Assembly: GCA_949318235.1 (NCBI GenBank)
Contig: OX439131.1
Coordinates: forward strand, 36,288,805-36,352,804
Direction of reading: 5' to 3'
DNA from: Ecdyonurus torrentis
Lineage: Eukaryota > Arthropoda > Insecta > Ephemeroptera > Heptageniidae
DNA: 64,000 bases
Both the position numbers and the translations under genes were made by a program. Shown piece after piece: positions 11,604 through 23,275 of the stretch. Every line of letters begins with the position of its first letter. The first letter of the stretch is position 1. Under the pieces are notes generated by a model, which ran no database searches, had not been told where the DNA came from, and saw only the letters and a program-made list of their open reading frames with translations.

Positions 11604-12418
11604 AAATATCCAGTAAAGAAGATTTTTTTTTAAATTTATAAGTATTAGTAAAAACAAACATATGGAATAAAAAAAAATCAAAGCTTAAAAATCATCATCA
11701 TTATTATTATGTAAAACTACTAAAAGTTATAAATTTTGTGCTCTAAATTTTATTACTCTCTATTTAGCGCAAAATATTAATTATTAAACTAATTTTATAT
11801 AGGTGTGACAAATTGCTGAATATATAAACTTTTGAAGTTGAATGAAGAATGAGATCTTGAAACTTACAATATTATAGAAAGTTTAAAAGAAAATTGAAAA
11901 TTCATAAGTTTTCAATGACAAGGCTTTGATATTAATTAAACTAATTAAGCATCTGTTTTAGTCTAGCAATATATTTTTTTTATTATATAAGAAATTTTAT
12001 AAGTATCTGATGATTCAGGATCAAACTTTTAATTATTATTATTCAACTGGAAAGACAATCTTTTTAATTTTATAAATTTTGTTGCTTTTTTTCTCTTAAT
12101 AATATTTTCTTTATAATGTTCAAGATTTAAAATTTATTTACAATGTCATTCAACGAGAAGTTTATAAAACACACTTGTACAGTACTGTATAATACAGAAT
12201 ATTGTAATATGATTTTTTTTTTATTCTCCTCATAATGTGTTAATGTGCTACACCAATCCCAGTCCCAGTCAAGACATTGTCTTATCGACAGTTAAGGACT
12301 TTCCAAGTTAATGGAAAAGCACACACGAATATGAATGCATTGTGTTCCTATAAGAATAGAGTTAAATCACTGTGTCTGTATAGTACTATAATATAGTAAG
12401 CAATATGTATATTATACT

Positions 12419-12536
12419 GTACACACAATTGTAAGCAATTTAAATTCAACACGTGATTTTCTCATAAATATAACATTACAAGTATATAGCACTATTTTCT
12501 GAATGCTAAAATATATTATCACAATTGTGCGTATAC
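12419..12536. mobile_element. MITE-H copy 1 (~120 bp)
   Basis: Inverted ends GTACACACAATTG and the inverse of GTATACGCACAATTG. The family core includes TTTTCTCATAAATATAACATT and ATATTATCACAATTGTG. The left arm is diverged relative to other copies (the GTGATAATATATTTTAC block is partly lost). Four more copies lie at 17762, 26688, 32601 and 63603. Confidence 0.65.
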
Positions 12537-14121
12537 AGTACAAATGCGGAGATCAATCGTACGATATAAAAACCAGGGGTTCGGACCCGGACCCTAATTC
12601 TTCCAAAACCTTCCAAAACTCAACCACCACGTAATAATTACAAATTTGCTTTACAAGTATAGAGAAAAAAATTATAAAAACAACACTTTTTCTCTCCGTT
12701 TTATTTATTTATTACTATTTTTTTTTTTTACTATTATTTTTAATATATAAACTCTGAACTGCCTCTGTCAACTTTTACTTAAAATCCAACCTCATATACA
12801 AGGTTCATTGAATTGAATTATTGTACTTTGGTGTTGCTGTTGTCATTGTTGTAGTAATAACTGGTGCCCACAATAAGTAAAAAAAAAAAAAAAAAAAAAA
12901 GACTGAACACACCTCACCTTAGTACGCGAATGTGTGAATGTTTTTGTTTTTTGTCTGATCTTTTAATTTGCCCTTCATATCAAAGACACGAAATTTATTA
13001 TTATTATTATTCCATAACAATGAAAATTATACAAAAATTCCCAGTTCCATGTTAATATTTTTTTTTCCTTCTAAAGATGAAATTTGTTTGAAATTAAATA
13101 TTTAAATTTCACTTCAATAAGGAAATTTTTTCCTTTGAATGTATATTATATGTTTATTTTATATATACATCAATGAAAATTTATATAAAGTTACAAAAAT
13201 ATTTTTTCTTTAACTTTTATATTAATACAATATTAAGTTTACGCCTGAATGATCAAAAATATAAAATTTACATTATATTATGATATAGACTAACATATTT
13301 AAATAAAAGTGCCTTTGATATTATATAAATAAATAAAAAAAAAAATCTTAAAAATTTATATACTTTTTTTTTTACTTGTTGAAAGAATTCTGTCATATTT
13401 TAACATCCTTATACAGTATTATCAACAGCTTATTTTACACCATTGTATAATCTACTATGTACGTGTACTACGTATGAAGTACTGTATGTACTTGTACTGT
13501 ACAGTACATATAGGAAAACGTGGTGTACGTACAGCACAATATTTCATGTAAAATATTACAGTCAGTATCACATGTCATCATATCATTAAAAACTTAAGTA
13601 CTGTAAAATATTAAATTATGGATATAAATCTCTCAATGTTATAAAATATTATATATATATGAAATTATTAATGATATTTTCAAGAAAAATTACTATGCTT
13701 TTTATTTCAAAGGTAAAGTAAATCATAATAAATTTAATATGAATACTGCTTTTATGGTAAATAAAATAATGCGGGCCAACACGCCTCTATATCTTTTTGT
13801 CAGTAGTTATAAACTTTTATAAAGCAATAAAACGCACTGACAAACAAAAAGAAAAATATTTTACGTAAAACAAGAGAAAAGTTAAAAAAAAAAAAAAAGC
13901 TATGAAGAAAAAAACTTTAGATACAACACACATATTTACTTTGCTTCAGTGCTTAACTAACATCACTTCTTAAAACTACTTTTCTTTGTAAAAGAATTAA
14001 AAACTTTTTTTTTTTTTTTTTTACAAATAACTTAAGGGTAAGTTCTTAAACATTTAACCTTTATTTTGTATTCGTGAATTTATTTTAATTTATAACCAAA
14101 AAATATATGTGTGTGTGTACA

Positions 14122-14122
<1 letters not shown>

Positions 14123-14209
<87 letters not shown>
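14123..14209. repeat. (TA)n microsatellite
   Basis: About 85 bp of TA preceded by a short GT run. Confidence 0.95.
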
Positions 14210-14212
<3 letters not shown>

Positions 14213-14959
14213 GATGAGAAAATTAAATAAGTTTATTATTGTTTTAATTACTTTATGTACTATATGTAATCTCTAGCTGTAAGTAGTAAATAATAGCTTT
14301 TTGTACATACTTTAATTTAATTTAGGTTTTAAAGAATTAACAAATTCTAACTTTTTACTTGAATACTAACTTGTTAATAAGCACAGAAGGCAAACTGTTT
14401 GTAGTCTTTTAAGTGAAACATTTAAAACTTTAAACTAGTTTTAATTATTTTTTTTTTTGAAATTATATTTTTATTTGTTTCAATTTAATGAATAGTTTGT
14501 TTATATTTTTCATGTTATAAAATAAATTCGATTCATAATGTTTCAAGTCATTAAAATATAATTGTTTTTTGTACCAATCAAATATCAAAATGTTCTATCA
14601 ATCATAAAAACAATAAATTTTTAATTATGTATATAACCTCTATTTTTTTTTTTTCGTAACAATGATTCAATATTTTATTATTGTTTTCTAACAAAAAGTA
14701 CAACGTAAATATAATTGGATTTGGTTTGAAAATATTACGATTGGTAAACAAATCAGTGATTTTTTTTTTTCATGTATCATTTTTCTTTTATCTGATATAT
14801 TAATTTGAACTGATCAATGATACTAAAATGATGAAAGGGAAAAACTTTCTAACTCTTCCTTGTTCAATTTAATTCTATAAGATGCAAAACTTTGAAAAGA
14901 CCTACTTGAAGTGTTTAGTTTACTGGTGAAACTTATGCATTGAATTTTCTAGGTTTTGA

Positions 14960-14962
<3 letters not shown>

Positions 14963-15007
<45 letters not shown>
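14963..15007. repeat. (CT)n microsatellite
   Basis: About 45 bp of pure CT. Confidence 0.95.
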
Positions 15008-15011
<4 letters not shown>

Positions 15012-15682
15012 GTGTCACATTTCAAAGTGAAATAAGAAGCTATACAGCAGCTCAATCCTTAAACTTTGTTGTTGTTTTTTATAAATTAAAAATAAAATAA
15101 TAACTGGTATTTGCTCTAGCATAATATATAAAATACTGTTTAAGTATAACGCATGATCTTATACGCATCTTGTTTCATTTTTTTTTCTCTCTTCTTAAAA
15201 TGTTTTGCATTCCCTCATCCACCTATCGAAGTAGAATTAAAATCTGATTGATACTTCGTTTTCAGTACTTTACGGAAAAGTAGAATACTTATGAGAAAAT
15301 ACTAGGGTAAGAAAAAAATATATAAAAATATATATATCAAATTTTTTATTATACAGTATACAACGTTAAAAAATATATAAAAATGCTCTACATTTTAAAT
15401 TTTCGAATTTCAGTGCAGAAGTTCTTCTAAAAACGTTAAGATTATAATTCCGCAATGCTATAGAGTATAGAAAATTATTGAAAGTGTGTCTTTTTCCACA
15501 CCACCTGTGCGCTACTTCAGAACCATCTATTTATAAAACTACTAAAGTGTGCAATGCAAATAAAATAATATTTATTTGCAATAATAAGAACAATCCATTT
15601 TTGGAACACATTATTTTTTAGCTAATTATTTTATACTAGAATTTTTTTTTTTATGATGATAGTCATCCATGAAACTTTTTCG

Positions 15683-15719
<37 letters not shown>

Positions 15720-15868
15720 ATTCAATCGATTTAAAGTTATATTAATAAATAAAATTGAAATTATAATTTAATATATGAAAGTATTTTGCTGTAATGGATT
15801 AACTCGTCCAAAGTTTATAGAATTACAAATTACAATCCTTAATACTATAGTACTTAAGTAAGTTAACT

Positions 15869-15968
<100 letters not shown>

Positions 15969-17412
15969 CGTATATGACCAAAACTGATATTTTAAAATTT
16001 ATTACCTGTTCTCTATCTATACCAAGGGTACTAAATTGCTAAACTTATAGTTATCAGAAGTTATTATAAAGCATATAATATAATAAGGGTTCACTTGGAT
16101 AGTTTTCTTTTTGAATAATATATAAATTATGAGAAAGATGGAAGCTCAATATCATGAAAACTAAAGTAGTAAACGAGCTTGCAGGTATATTTATAGCATA
16201 AATTTAAATTATGAATACGTATACATAATTTTACTCATAGATTAAAGTGATCATCGTTAGTGATGAAATAATTTAGAGCAGATTCATAAATATATTAACT
16301 TTAATCTAAATTACTTTTAAAATCTATATAAATTTAAATATTCGTAGATTTTATTATTATTATCTTTTCATTTTTTTGGAAGTGAAAATAGACTTTTAAA
16401 TGCATTTTCTTCTTTTAAAAAAGAACATTTTTGAGTAATTTCTATACAGATTTTCCATAAACTCTTATCAATAATGATCGATAATTCCTTAATACAATGC
16501 AGTGAAAAAGTAATTAAAGTTTCTATTTTGGAGATACATAGGACTAAAAATATGTTAGATTTTATGTTAAGAAAGTTAGCTATAGTTTTTTTTATTTTTT
16601 ATTGAAAATATGAATATCTTGTTTTTGTAAATTTGATAAAGTATTTTGTGATATCTTCTTCCTGTAAAATTATCCATAGAAAACAAGCAATTTAAATAAT
16701 TTTCAAAGACGTTACACAAGTATAATATGCTACTATGTATTATAACTTTCAGATCTGTTTTAAACTCTAAATTGATAAATGGACTTTATGAAAGAGTTCT
16801 TATAACATTTATAGTTTACTTTCTTACTACATACTATCTTTAAAACTTGACATTAAGAATTTCAAAAAGCATAAAACGTATGTTTATGTATCCCCTAATC
16901 TTAGACCTTTTACTTCAAGCTTTAAAGAAAAAAAAAGTATTAAGTTTGAATACCATTATGACTGCATATAAAATAAAGTGATAGAATTAACGACGTAAAT
17001 ATCAAATAAAGTGTCAATATATACATACAAAAATTATTCTGTTGCACCATATATATATAAATATAGAAGTGACGAGAGTATAACTTTACAACATTTACGT
17101 GATAACACATAATATTATAGACATACTCCACAACAATATAGCTTAAGTTTATAGTTTACATTTACAACATAGTATAACACCATCCTATGTCAACAATAAT
17201 TTAGAAAAAGAAACATTTTTATCTATTTGGTTTTTTATGTGACATATATAACAAAGGAAAAGCATTGCGTATTTTACTTCTTTTTAGAGATGCACATCAT
17301 GGAATGGTTGTGAAAAAAAACACACGTTATATTAAAAAAAAAAAAAAAAAAAAAAAGACCAAGAAGCAAAGAGCAAAGTTTGTCTCGAAGAAGTGTTGCA
17401 CACAAGGGATGC

Positions 17413-17416
<4 letters not shown>

Positions 17417-17487
<71 letters not shown>

Positions 17488-17494
17488 TCTCTCT
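17417..17494. repeat. (CT)n microsatellite with one GTCT interruption
   Basis: About 78 bp of CT. The two Ser-Leu reading frames across it are artefacts. Confidence 0.95.
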
Positions 17495-17761
17495 TCTGTC
17501 ACACACTCACACTGGAAGATTAAAGCATATGTTTCAAAAGCGATAAATGCTTGTTCAAAAAACCAAATAAAACTTTAATATCCTACAATATAAAACATTC
17601 AATTTTATTTAGATAGAGCATGTTTTTTTTTTTTGTTTTTTTCTTTTCTTTATTTTAATAAATTATCATATTTAATATTTTATAAGCATTGCAATTCATT
17701 ATACTTGAAGTGGTGTTGTATATTTTTTTAAGAACACTGCATCACTTAATGTTCATACTAT

Positions 17762-17884
17762 GTACACACGTTTGTGATAATATATTTTACCATTTAAATC
17801 CAGTGCTTGTTTTCTCCATAAGAATAACATTGCAAACTTAGCATCAGAGTTTGAATAGTAAAGTATTATCACAATTATGTGTAC
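17762..17884. mobile_element. MITE-H copy 2 (123 bp)
   Basis: A well-preserved copy. GTACACACGTTTGTGATAAT at the left pairs with the inverse of AAGTATTATCACAATTATGTGTAC at the right, around the conserved centre CTCCATAAGAATAACATTGC. It has no coding capacity. Confidence 0.8.
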
Positions 17885-18678
17885 AGTACATGTGATACTG
17901 CGAATTTATTTTTTTATATCATAATTACAGTTTAGCACAACAAGTTTATAATAACACCATGGAAATTTCAATATTTTAAGAAAATTGATATAAAATTCAT
18001 CGCGTTCTATTATTTTTTGTAGTATTCATAAAATGTTTAATAAAAACAAGTGCACTTTTCATCTCTGATTGATATTGTATGCACTTTTGATAAACCACGA
18101 TAAAATGAACTTATATATACTAAATACATATAATAGTCTTCTATTATGTTTTTATTGAAATTATATCAAACAGAAGTTCATCAATGAGTATTTCAGTATT
18201 AAATATATATCAATCTATATAACATCAAAGGTAATCAGCAAAAAAGCAAATGCCTATATAATCTATATTACCATTAAAATATAATTGAGCTGAAACGTCA
18301 GATTTTTTTTTCTGAGTTTAATTTACTTCCTCGCAAATGAGTTTAGAGTTAAAATAATTAAATTAAATGTACTATTATAAAATATATATTTTTAAAATTA
18401 TATTAACTCGTAAATATATTTTAATAATATTTTATTTAAAAAATAACTGTAACATTAGAATTTATTTTATTAAATTTTTTTTATTATTACGCCTTTTATA
18501 TTTTTCAAATAACTTTTAAATTACTAGTTTTTTCATTAATATACACATTGAAATTTAGAAACCAAATTCAATTAATAAATATTTTTATTCAAATGCTTTT
18601 TATTAATTCAATGATATATAATGAAATCATTCTTTTTAATTATACAAATTAAAAAACTCTTGAATGTTTATTTTTTTC

Positions 18679-18751
<73 letters not shown>

Positions 18752-19450
18752 ATGTGACAACAAAAGACAATAACACAATGAGACAATATTAATTGTTACT
18801 GTCAAAAACAATTATTTGTAATCTCTAGCATTTTATTTGTTACAAATATATGCATGAAAACGTTGTTGATTTTGTATTTTGAATGGGGGAAAAAAAAGCA
18901 ATTCAGTGAGAATTACCTTTTAAATTGTGTTTATTTATGTAGGTGGGTATATTTAAAAAAAAATACTGTGTATCATGGAGTGAAAACATTTAATTAGCAT
19001 ACGTACTCGTAAAAACAAGAGCGTATAAAAATGAAACTGTCATAGTTAGTTTTTACTTTTTTACACCATTGTATCAATTTATTTACATCTACTGTGTAAA
19101 TTTATATTATATAAATATATTTTATATTATATCAAAATGAGGACATTTTAAAATTGAGTAATGATTTTAAATATATAATAGTAATTGATCTGTGCAATGA
19201 AACAATTGAGAGAGCCAAGCTATTAAATAATATGTCATTGTATTTATTATATTTAAATATACACCATTAACAAAATTAGAAGAGAGGTTATATTACAACC
19301 GGATGCACCCCCTTTTCTCGGACTCTAATCAACGCGTATTATAACTTCAATATTATATTATCACCTATAAAATTTTGGTGTTTATCCTGGGAAAATTGTT
19401 TCAGAAAAAGGGGTGTATTCTGTTGAAATAACGACCGCTAATGAGTGCGT
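17885..19450. other. AT-rich noncoding stretch
   Basis: No exon or RNA gene seen. It contains one (TA)n array at 18685-18748. Confidence 0.45.
18685..18748. repeat. (TA)n microsatellite
   Basis: About 64 bp of pure TA. Confidence 0.95.
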
Positions 19451-19953
19451 ATGTTTACTCTAAAAAACGGAAAAGGAAACCATGCACGTGACGGTAAAAG
19501 TGGGAGAAAACGTCGCACAGCAGCAAGCTAGACCTGAGCCACCTCCCACTTTTAAGATCACATGGTTTCCTTTTCCGGCAGTTCCTTTTCCTGTTTTAGA
19601 GTAAACATAATGACTGCTTATGTTTACTCAAAATGCGGAAAAGGAACTGCCGGAAGAGGAAACCACGTGACAGTAAAAGTGGGAGGTAGCATCAGTCCTA
19701 ACTTGCTGCTGACACCAACTTTTCTCCCACTTTTACCGTCACGGGGTTTCCTCTTCCGGCCACTTCCTTTTCCGCTTTTTGAGTAAACATAAAACAGGAA
19801 AAGATAGTGCCGGAAAAGGAAACCATGCACGTAATGCTAAAAGTGGGAAGAGCTCAGGCCTAGCTTGCTGCTGGCGGAAAGTTTTCTGCTACTTTTACAA
19901 TCACGTGATTTCCGCTTCCAGCACTTCCTTTTTCTGTGTTCATAGGTTTACAT
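19451..19953. repeat. Three tandem palindromes (family D)
   Basis: Three successive units (19451-19608, 19620-19790, 19794-19953) of about 160-171 bp, each itself an inverted repeat. Every arm carries the outer ATGTTTACTC block (lost or altered in part of unit 3), then a GGAAAAGGAA(CTGCCGG) block, GGAAACCA(TG)CACGTGAC and GTAAAAGTGGGAG. The short centres contain AGCAAGCTAG or AACTTGCTGCTG. The G+C content is much higher than the flanks. Overlapping reading frames on both strands are by-products of the symmetry. It is most simply a foldback element inserted or amplified in tandem. The CACGTG E-box core is present in several arms. Confidence 0.8.
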
Positions 19954-20236
19954 AAAATGTCAACTTCTCTTTTTGTTTTGGTAATGATGTACAGTACATA
20001 AATAATATAATATAGAAATATTTAAAAACATTTTTATTTACAAAAATTGTCAATAGTTAATCAATCTGATTAAGTGAAGTGATAATTGTATTTTGCAATC
20101 CTCTATTGTCACGAAAGTTAATATTACATTATAATACATATTACTGTCAAGATCAGTGATGCTTTCATGATCTACTCTCAAAATAAACTGAGTTAATATG
20201 CAAACATTGATGGGTATAATATTTATATATAATATA

Positions 20237-20399
20237 TCGAGGGTGCTCCGCTATAATGTCCTAAGTCCACTTGACCTTGAAAAATAAAAAATCGTCGGAT
20301 CAACCCCAAATTTTGGATTTATCCATTTCAGGTCATTTGCAGCAAAAAATATTTTTCAAGGTCAAATGGACTTAGGACATTATAGCGGAGCACCCTCGA
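20237..20399. mobile_element. MITE-C: 163-bp mariner/Tc1-like palindrome
   Basis: Arms of 49 nt beginning TCGAGGGTGCTCCGCTATAA pair with a single mismatch and are flanked on both sides by TA. TA target duplication and a CGAGGGTG-type end are characteristic of IS630/Tc1/mariner non-autonomous elements. No transposase is encoded. The near-perfect arms suggest a recent insertion. Confidence 0.75.
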
Positions 20400-20577
20400 T
20401 ATGTATGTATGTATATATATATATATTCTGATATTAAATTTACAGTTTGTTATTGCTTTTGCTATTATGTTTGCATAAATCATTTACGTCAACGTACATG
20501 TATGTACATACACAAATTTTAGATTCTGTCAGTTTAAATGGTACAATAATAATATTGTTATTATTGTTCAATAATTG

Positions 20578-20578
<1 letters not shown>

Positions 20579-20637
<59 letters not shown>
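20579..20637. repeat. (TA)n-(CA)n compound microsatellite
   Basis: About 40 bp of TA passes into CACACA. Confidence 0.95.
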
Positions 20638-20639
20638 TC

Positions 20640-22088
20640 ACATACATTTTTATGCATAAATAAATAATACTGTATTGCTTTATTTATAGTATTTTCATTT
20701 TTATGTGATAGCAAAAATTGAATAAATAAAAATCATATCAGTGTTATAAACTGAAAAATGTGTTATTTGACATCTTAAGATATGCAATAAATTATTACAA
20801 TCAATTTCTCCTCTGCAGTGTTTTGTACGTAAGGTTAAAGAATGAGATGTTTCTAGTTAGATATAACCATGAATGCATAAAAAATTCGTTCAATTACTTA
20901 ACAAAATAATATTCTAATATTTCATTCTTATGCCAAAAACGTAACTAACGTCATAAACTATAGTTTGTACATTTGCAATTTATCTGTCAAAATTTTGGTA
21001 TTTATTTCTAGAAGAAAAATGTAAATTATGTTACACAATTTTGTGTAGACGAAGCAACATATTAGACAGATAAATAAAAAGAATGTCAAAATGACTTTCT
21101 TTGCTTTGCTTTTTTTTTTTTTTTTTTTTTTTTTTTTTCTTTTCTTTTCTTTTCTTTCCCTCAACGTAAAATACTACTTTTTTCCCCTGTGTCAAAATCG
21201 AAATCATAATTTACTTGTGTACAGATAGCGAATGTTTATCTTTTTATTGCTTTTCAATAAAACTTTTCAACCATATAAAAATCTCAATATTTATGACTTC
21301 ATATTTTTAAATTTATTATAAAAATTGGTTTATATGAATATCCTAAACAACAAATAATATAGCATAGAAATAATGTATTTTATATTTTACTACTTTACGT
21401 TTCTTTAGTTAATATTCATGCACATGGACATTTTGTCTATGACCTTTCTGCAGAGCTTCTTATAGGTGAAAGTAAGGACAGTAAATGTCTCGAATTCAAA
21501 ATTGTCAATTCTTATAAAAATAAAAACAATAAATAAAATGATAATTATTTTATTGCTTAAGAAAAGTTACAAACCAAATCCTTAAAACTTGATTTAAAAA
21601 AAAAAAGTGAAGTTGCATCACAATAAATAATATTTACATTTATTTAAATATGACGAAATAATTGTAATTTACTTAAAATGGATAAATTTTATCCCAACTT
21701 CAGAGAATTTCTACTTTTAGGCCATTTTGTTGTTTTTATTGTTGTAATAAAATTTGATTTATACAGTACACGCGATCTTAATATCTAAGCAAGTATAAAA
21801 GAAATTAAATGAAATAATTAATAAAATCTGGTCAAACAATTTAATTAAAGAGAACTGAATTGCAGTGCATTTTTTGTTTCATTTAGAAACGGCTACTATG
21901 GAATGCAAAAGTACACATGAAATGACCAAATTGTGTTTTTAGATAGTAAATATTTTCAATTTTAATCAATCAAGGTGGTGAACTTTTTAATTTAGATATG
22001 GTACTAAAACAAGTAAAACCGCCGAACGTCAGAAAATTGAGTATATTTTGGCATTTGGTTTATTTTATACCAGGATTCCATTGACAGC
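20640..22088. other. AT-rich noncoding stretch
   Basis: No gene seen. The main landmark is a long poly(T) tract followed by TTTTC repeats at 21110-21160. The Lys/Arg-rich minus-strand frame there is an artefact. Confidence 0.45.
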
Positions 22089-22417
22089 GTAAAGGAATAG
22101 ACCAGAGAAAAACATTTGTATCACAAAACACATGATTGGACTTTCTTAAATAACTTTAGTTTGTCTCAAAACTCAACTGTAGCTCCGTAGCAGTGATCAG
22201 AATATTCAATTTATGCAACCCGCACAACATTTTCATACTAATTTTTGCATGTTTCTGACGTCATAAACATGAATAGTCACTTAAATCACATACTTTACAG
22301 TATTTTCACGCTCTCTAGTTGAGCTACATTAACATTCTGGTAAAAATTGTCATCAGTTTCGAAGATCCCATTTTATGTTTATTCATTAAAAAGGACATAT
22401 GTGGTCTTAGGCTTTAA
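22089..22417. mobile_element. MITE-B copy 3 (inverted relative to copy 1)
   Basis: It starts GTAAAGGAATAGACCAGAG and ends GTCTTAGGCTTTAA. Inverse-oriented family blocks are clear: ATCACAAAACAC, GTAGCAGTGATCAGA, CAACCCGCACAAC, TTTCTGACGTCATAAAC (octamer 22256-22263), TTTTCACGCTCTC and GGTAAAAATTGTCATCAG. Confidence 0.75.
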
Positions 22418-22803
22418 TAAATTTAGAAAACAGCCTCTTTAAAAGACCAATTAAGCTGATAAAGTCTCATCAGCTGAAAGTTTAACTTTATGCTCCTAGC
22501 GATCATAGGTTCAAACCAATGCTAAGAGCATGTCTGAAGCATGAAACACGTATTGCACGATACATGTTAATATAATATATACGTTGTATTCCACGACGAT
22601 GCACAGCATTTGGCGAGTTAATTAAGATGATTAATCTTATTGCACCAGCTATAGACCCAGACTACTATATATCTAGACTATTTAGATTGGTTAGACAATT
22701 CTACATTGATTTCTAATTGGCTGTCATGGTGATTGCCGCAAGCTGTGTAAATAGGGTGATTGCATTTATAAAAGTCGACGCAATATATAAGCACTAAATA
22801 ACA

Positions 22804-23034
22804 TACACGGAAAAAATTATCTAAAGAGTTACTATTTAGAATCTTTTCATCATAAATTCTTTAGGTACATCCTAAACTATTTAGAATCTAAAGAGTTAAC
22901 TATTTACCACTAAAGAATTTACGTTTGTACTAACGAGTTACTCTTTAAACTTTTAGCAAGAGAGTTATTGTTTATTACTAAAAAGTTATTGATATGTATC
23001 TAAATAATTTCTTAAATTTATGTTTTCCGTGTAG
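22804..23034. mobile_element. Family M MITE (TACACGG ends) with internal short repeats
   Basis: It begins TACACGGAAAAAATTAT and ends TTATGTTTTCCGTGTA, with TA outermost. The interior is built from variants of CTAAAGAGTTACTATTTAG, repeated about six times in both orientations, so it resembles a mini-array of subterminal motifs. The terminal bases match those of the 2.2-kb element at 6352. Confidence 0.65.
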
Positions 23035-23275
23035 GCCGATATGTAAAAATGACTCATTTTTCCAGTTTAAAAATACTTGGTTAATATTTTTAAGAGCATT
23101 GATGCTGTTAATAGGTTGAATTGGGTTTTTAAATATGCGAGATAAATAACAGTATAACAACAAAATTAACCGATTTACAAAAAGAAAATAGCCCAAAAAT
23201 GATGTTTGTCCTATGTTGAGCAATGTTATTCATTGCTCTAATATGGCATCGAAGGGCATTCCCGCGATTTTTCAT
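23030..23275 (-). repeat. Repeat K copy 1 (homologous to 44500-44780)
   Basis: In inverse orientation it matches the core between the two J repeats. Shared blocks include AACATTGCTCA(A/G)CATAGGA, TTTTCTTT..(G/T)AAAATCGG(T)AA, ACAGCATCAATGCTCT and AAAATATT..TTTTTAAACTGG. Reading frames of about 80 codons on this strand are not conserved in the other copy, so I treat it as a repeat. Confidence 0.6.

Larger units (their letters stand above)
8639..12418. other. AT- and microsatellite-rich noncoding stretch
   Basis: No gene recognised. It holds (GA)n at 9264-9292, (TA)n at 9541-9602 and 11499-11603, an A-rich GAA/poly(A) tract at 9806-9867, and poly(A) at 10170-10195 and 11109-11140. Reading frames here are Lys-, Tyr/Ile- or Phe-rich simple translations. 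Confidence 0.5.

Noticed and set aside
11397..11681. Tyr-Ile repeat frames over (TA)n arrays, also at 20447, 31800, 34177, 36208, 42331, 54621, 57346
   Set aside because: Pure (TA)n translation; both strands are open for the same reason.
12575..12600. B-box-like GGTTCGGACCC in a G+C-rich patch
   Set aside because: No A box upstream and no cloverleaf.
19562..19830. Overlapping ~70-codon frames on both strands
   Set aside because: Symmetry of the tandem palindromes makes similar frames on both strands; no splice or start context.
22431..22545. tRNA or tRNA-derived SINE suggested by GGTTCAAACC (B-box-like) at 22510
   Set aside because: No acceptor stem or convincing A box and D arm can be folded around it.
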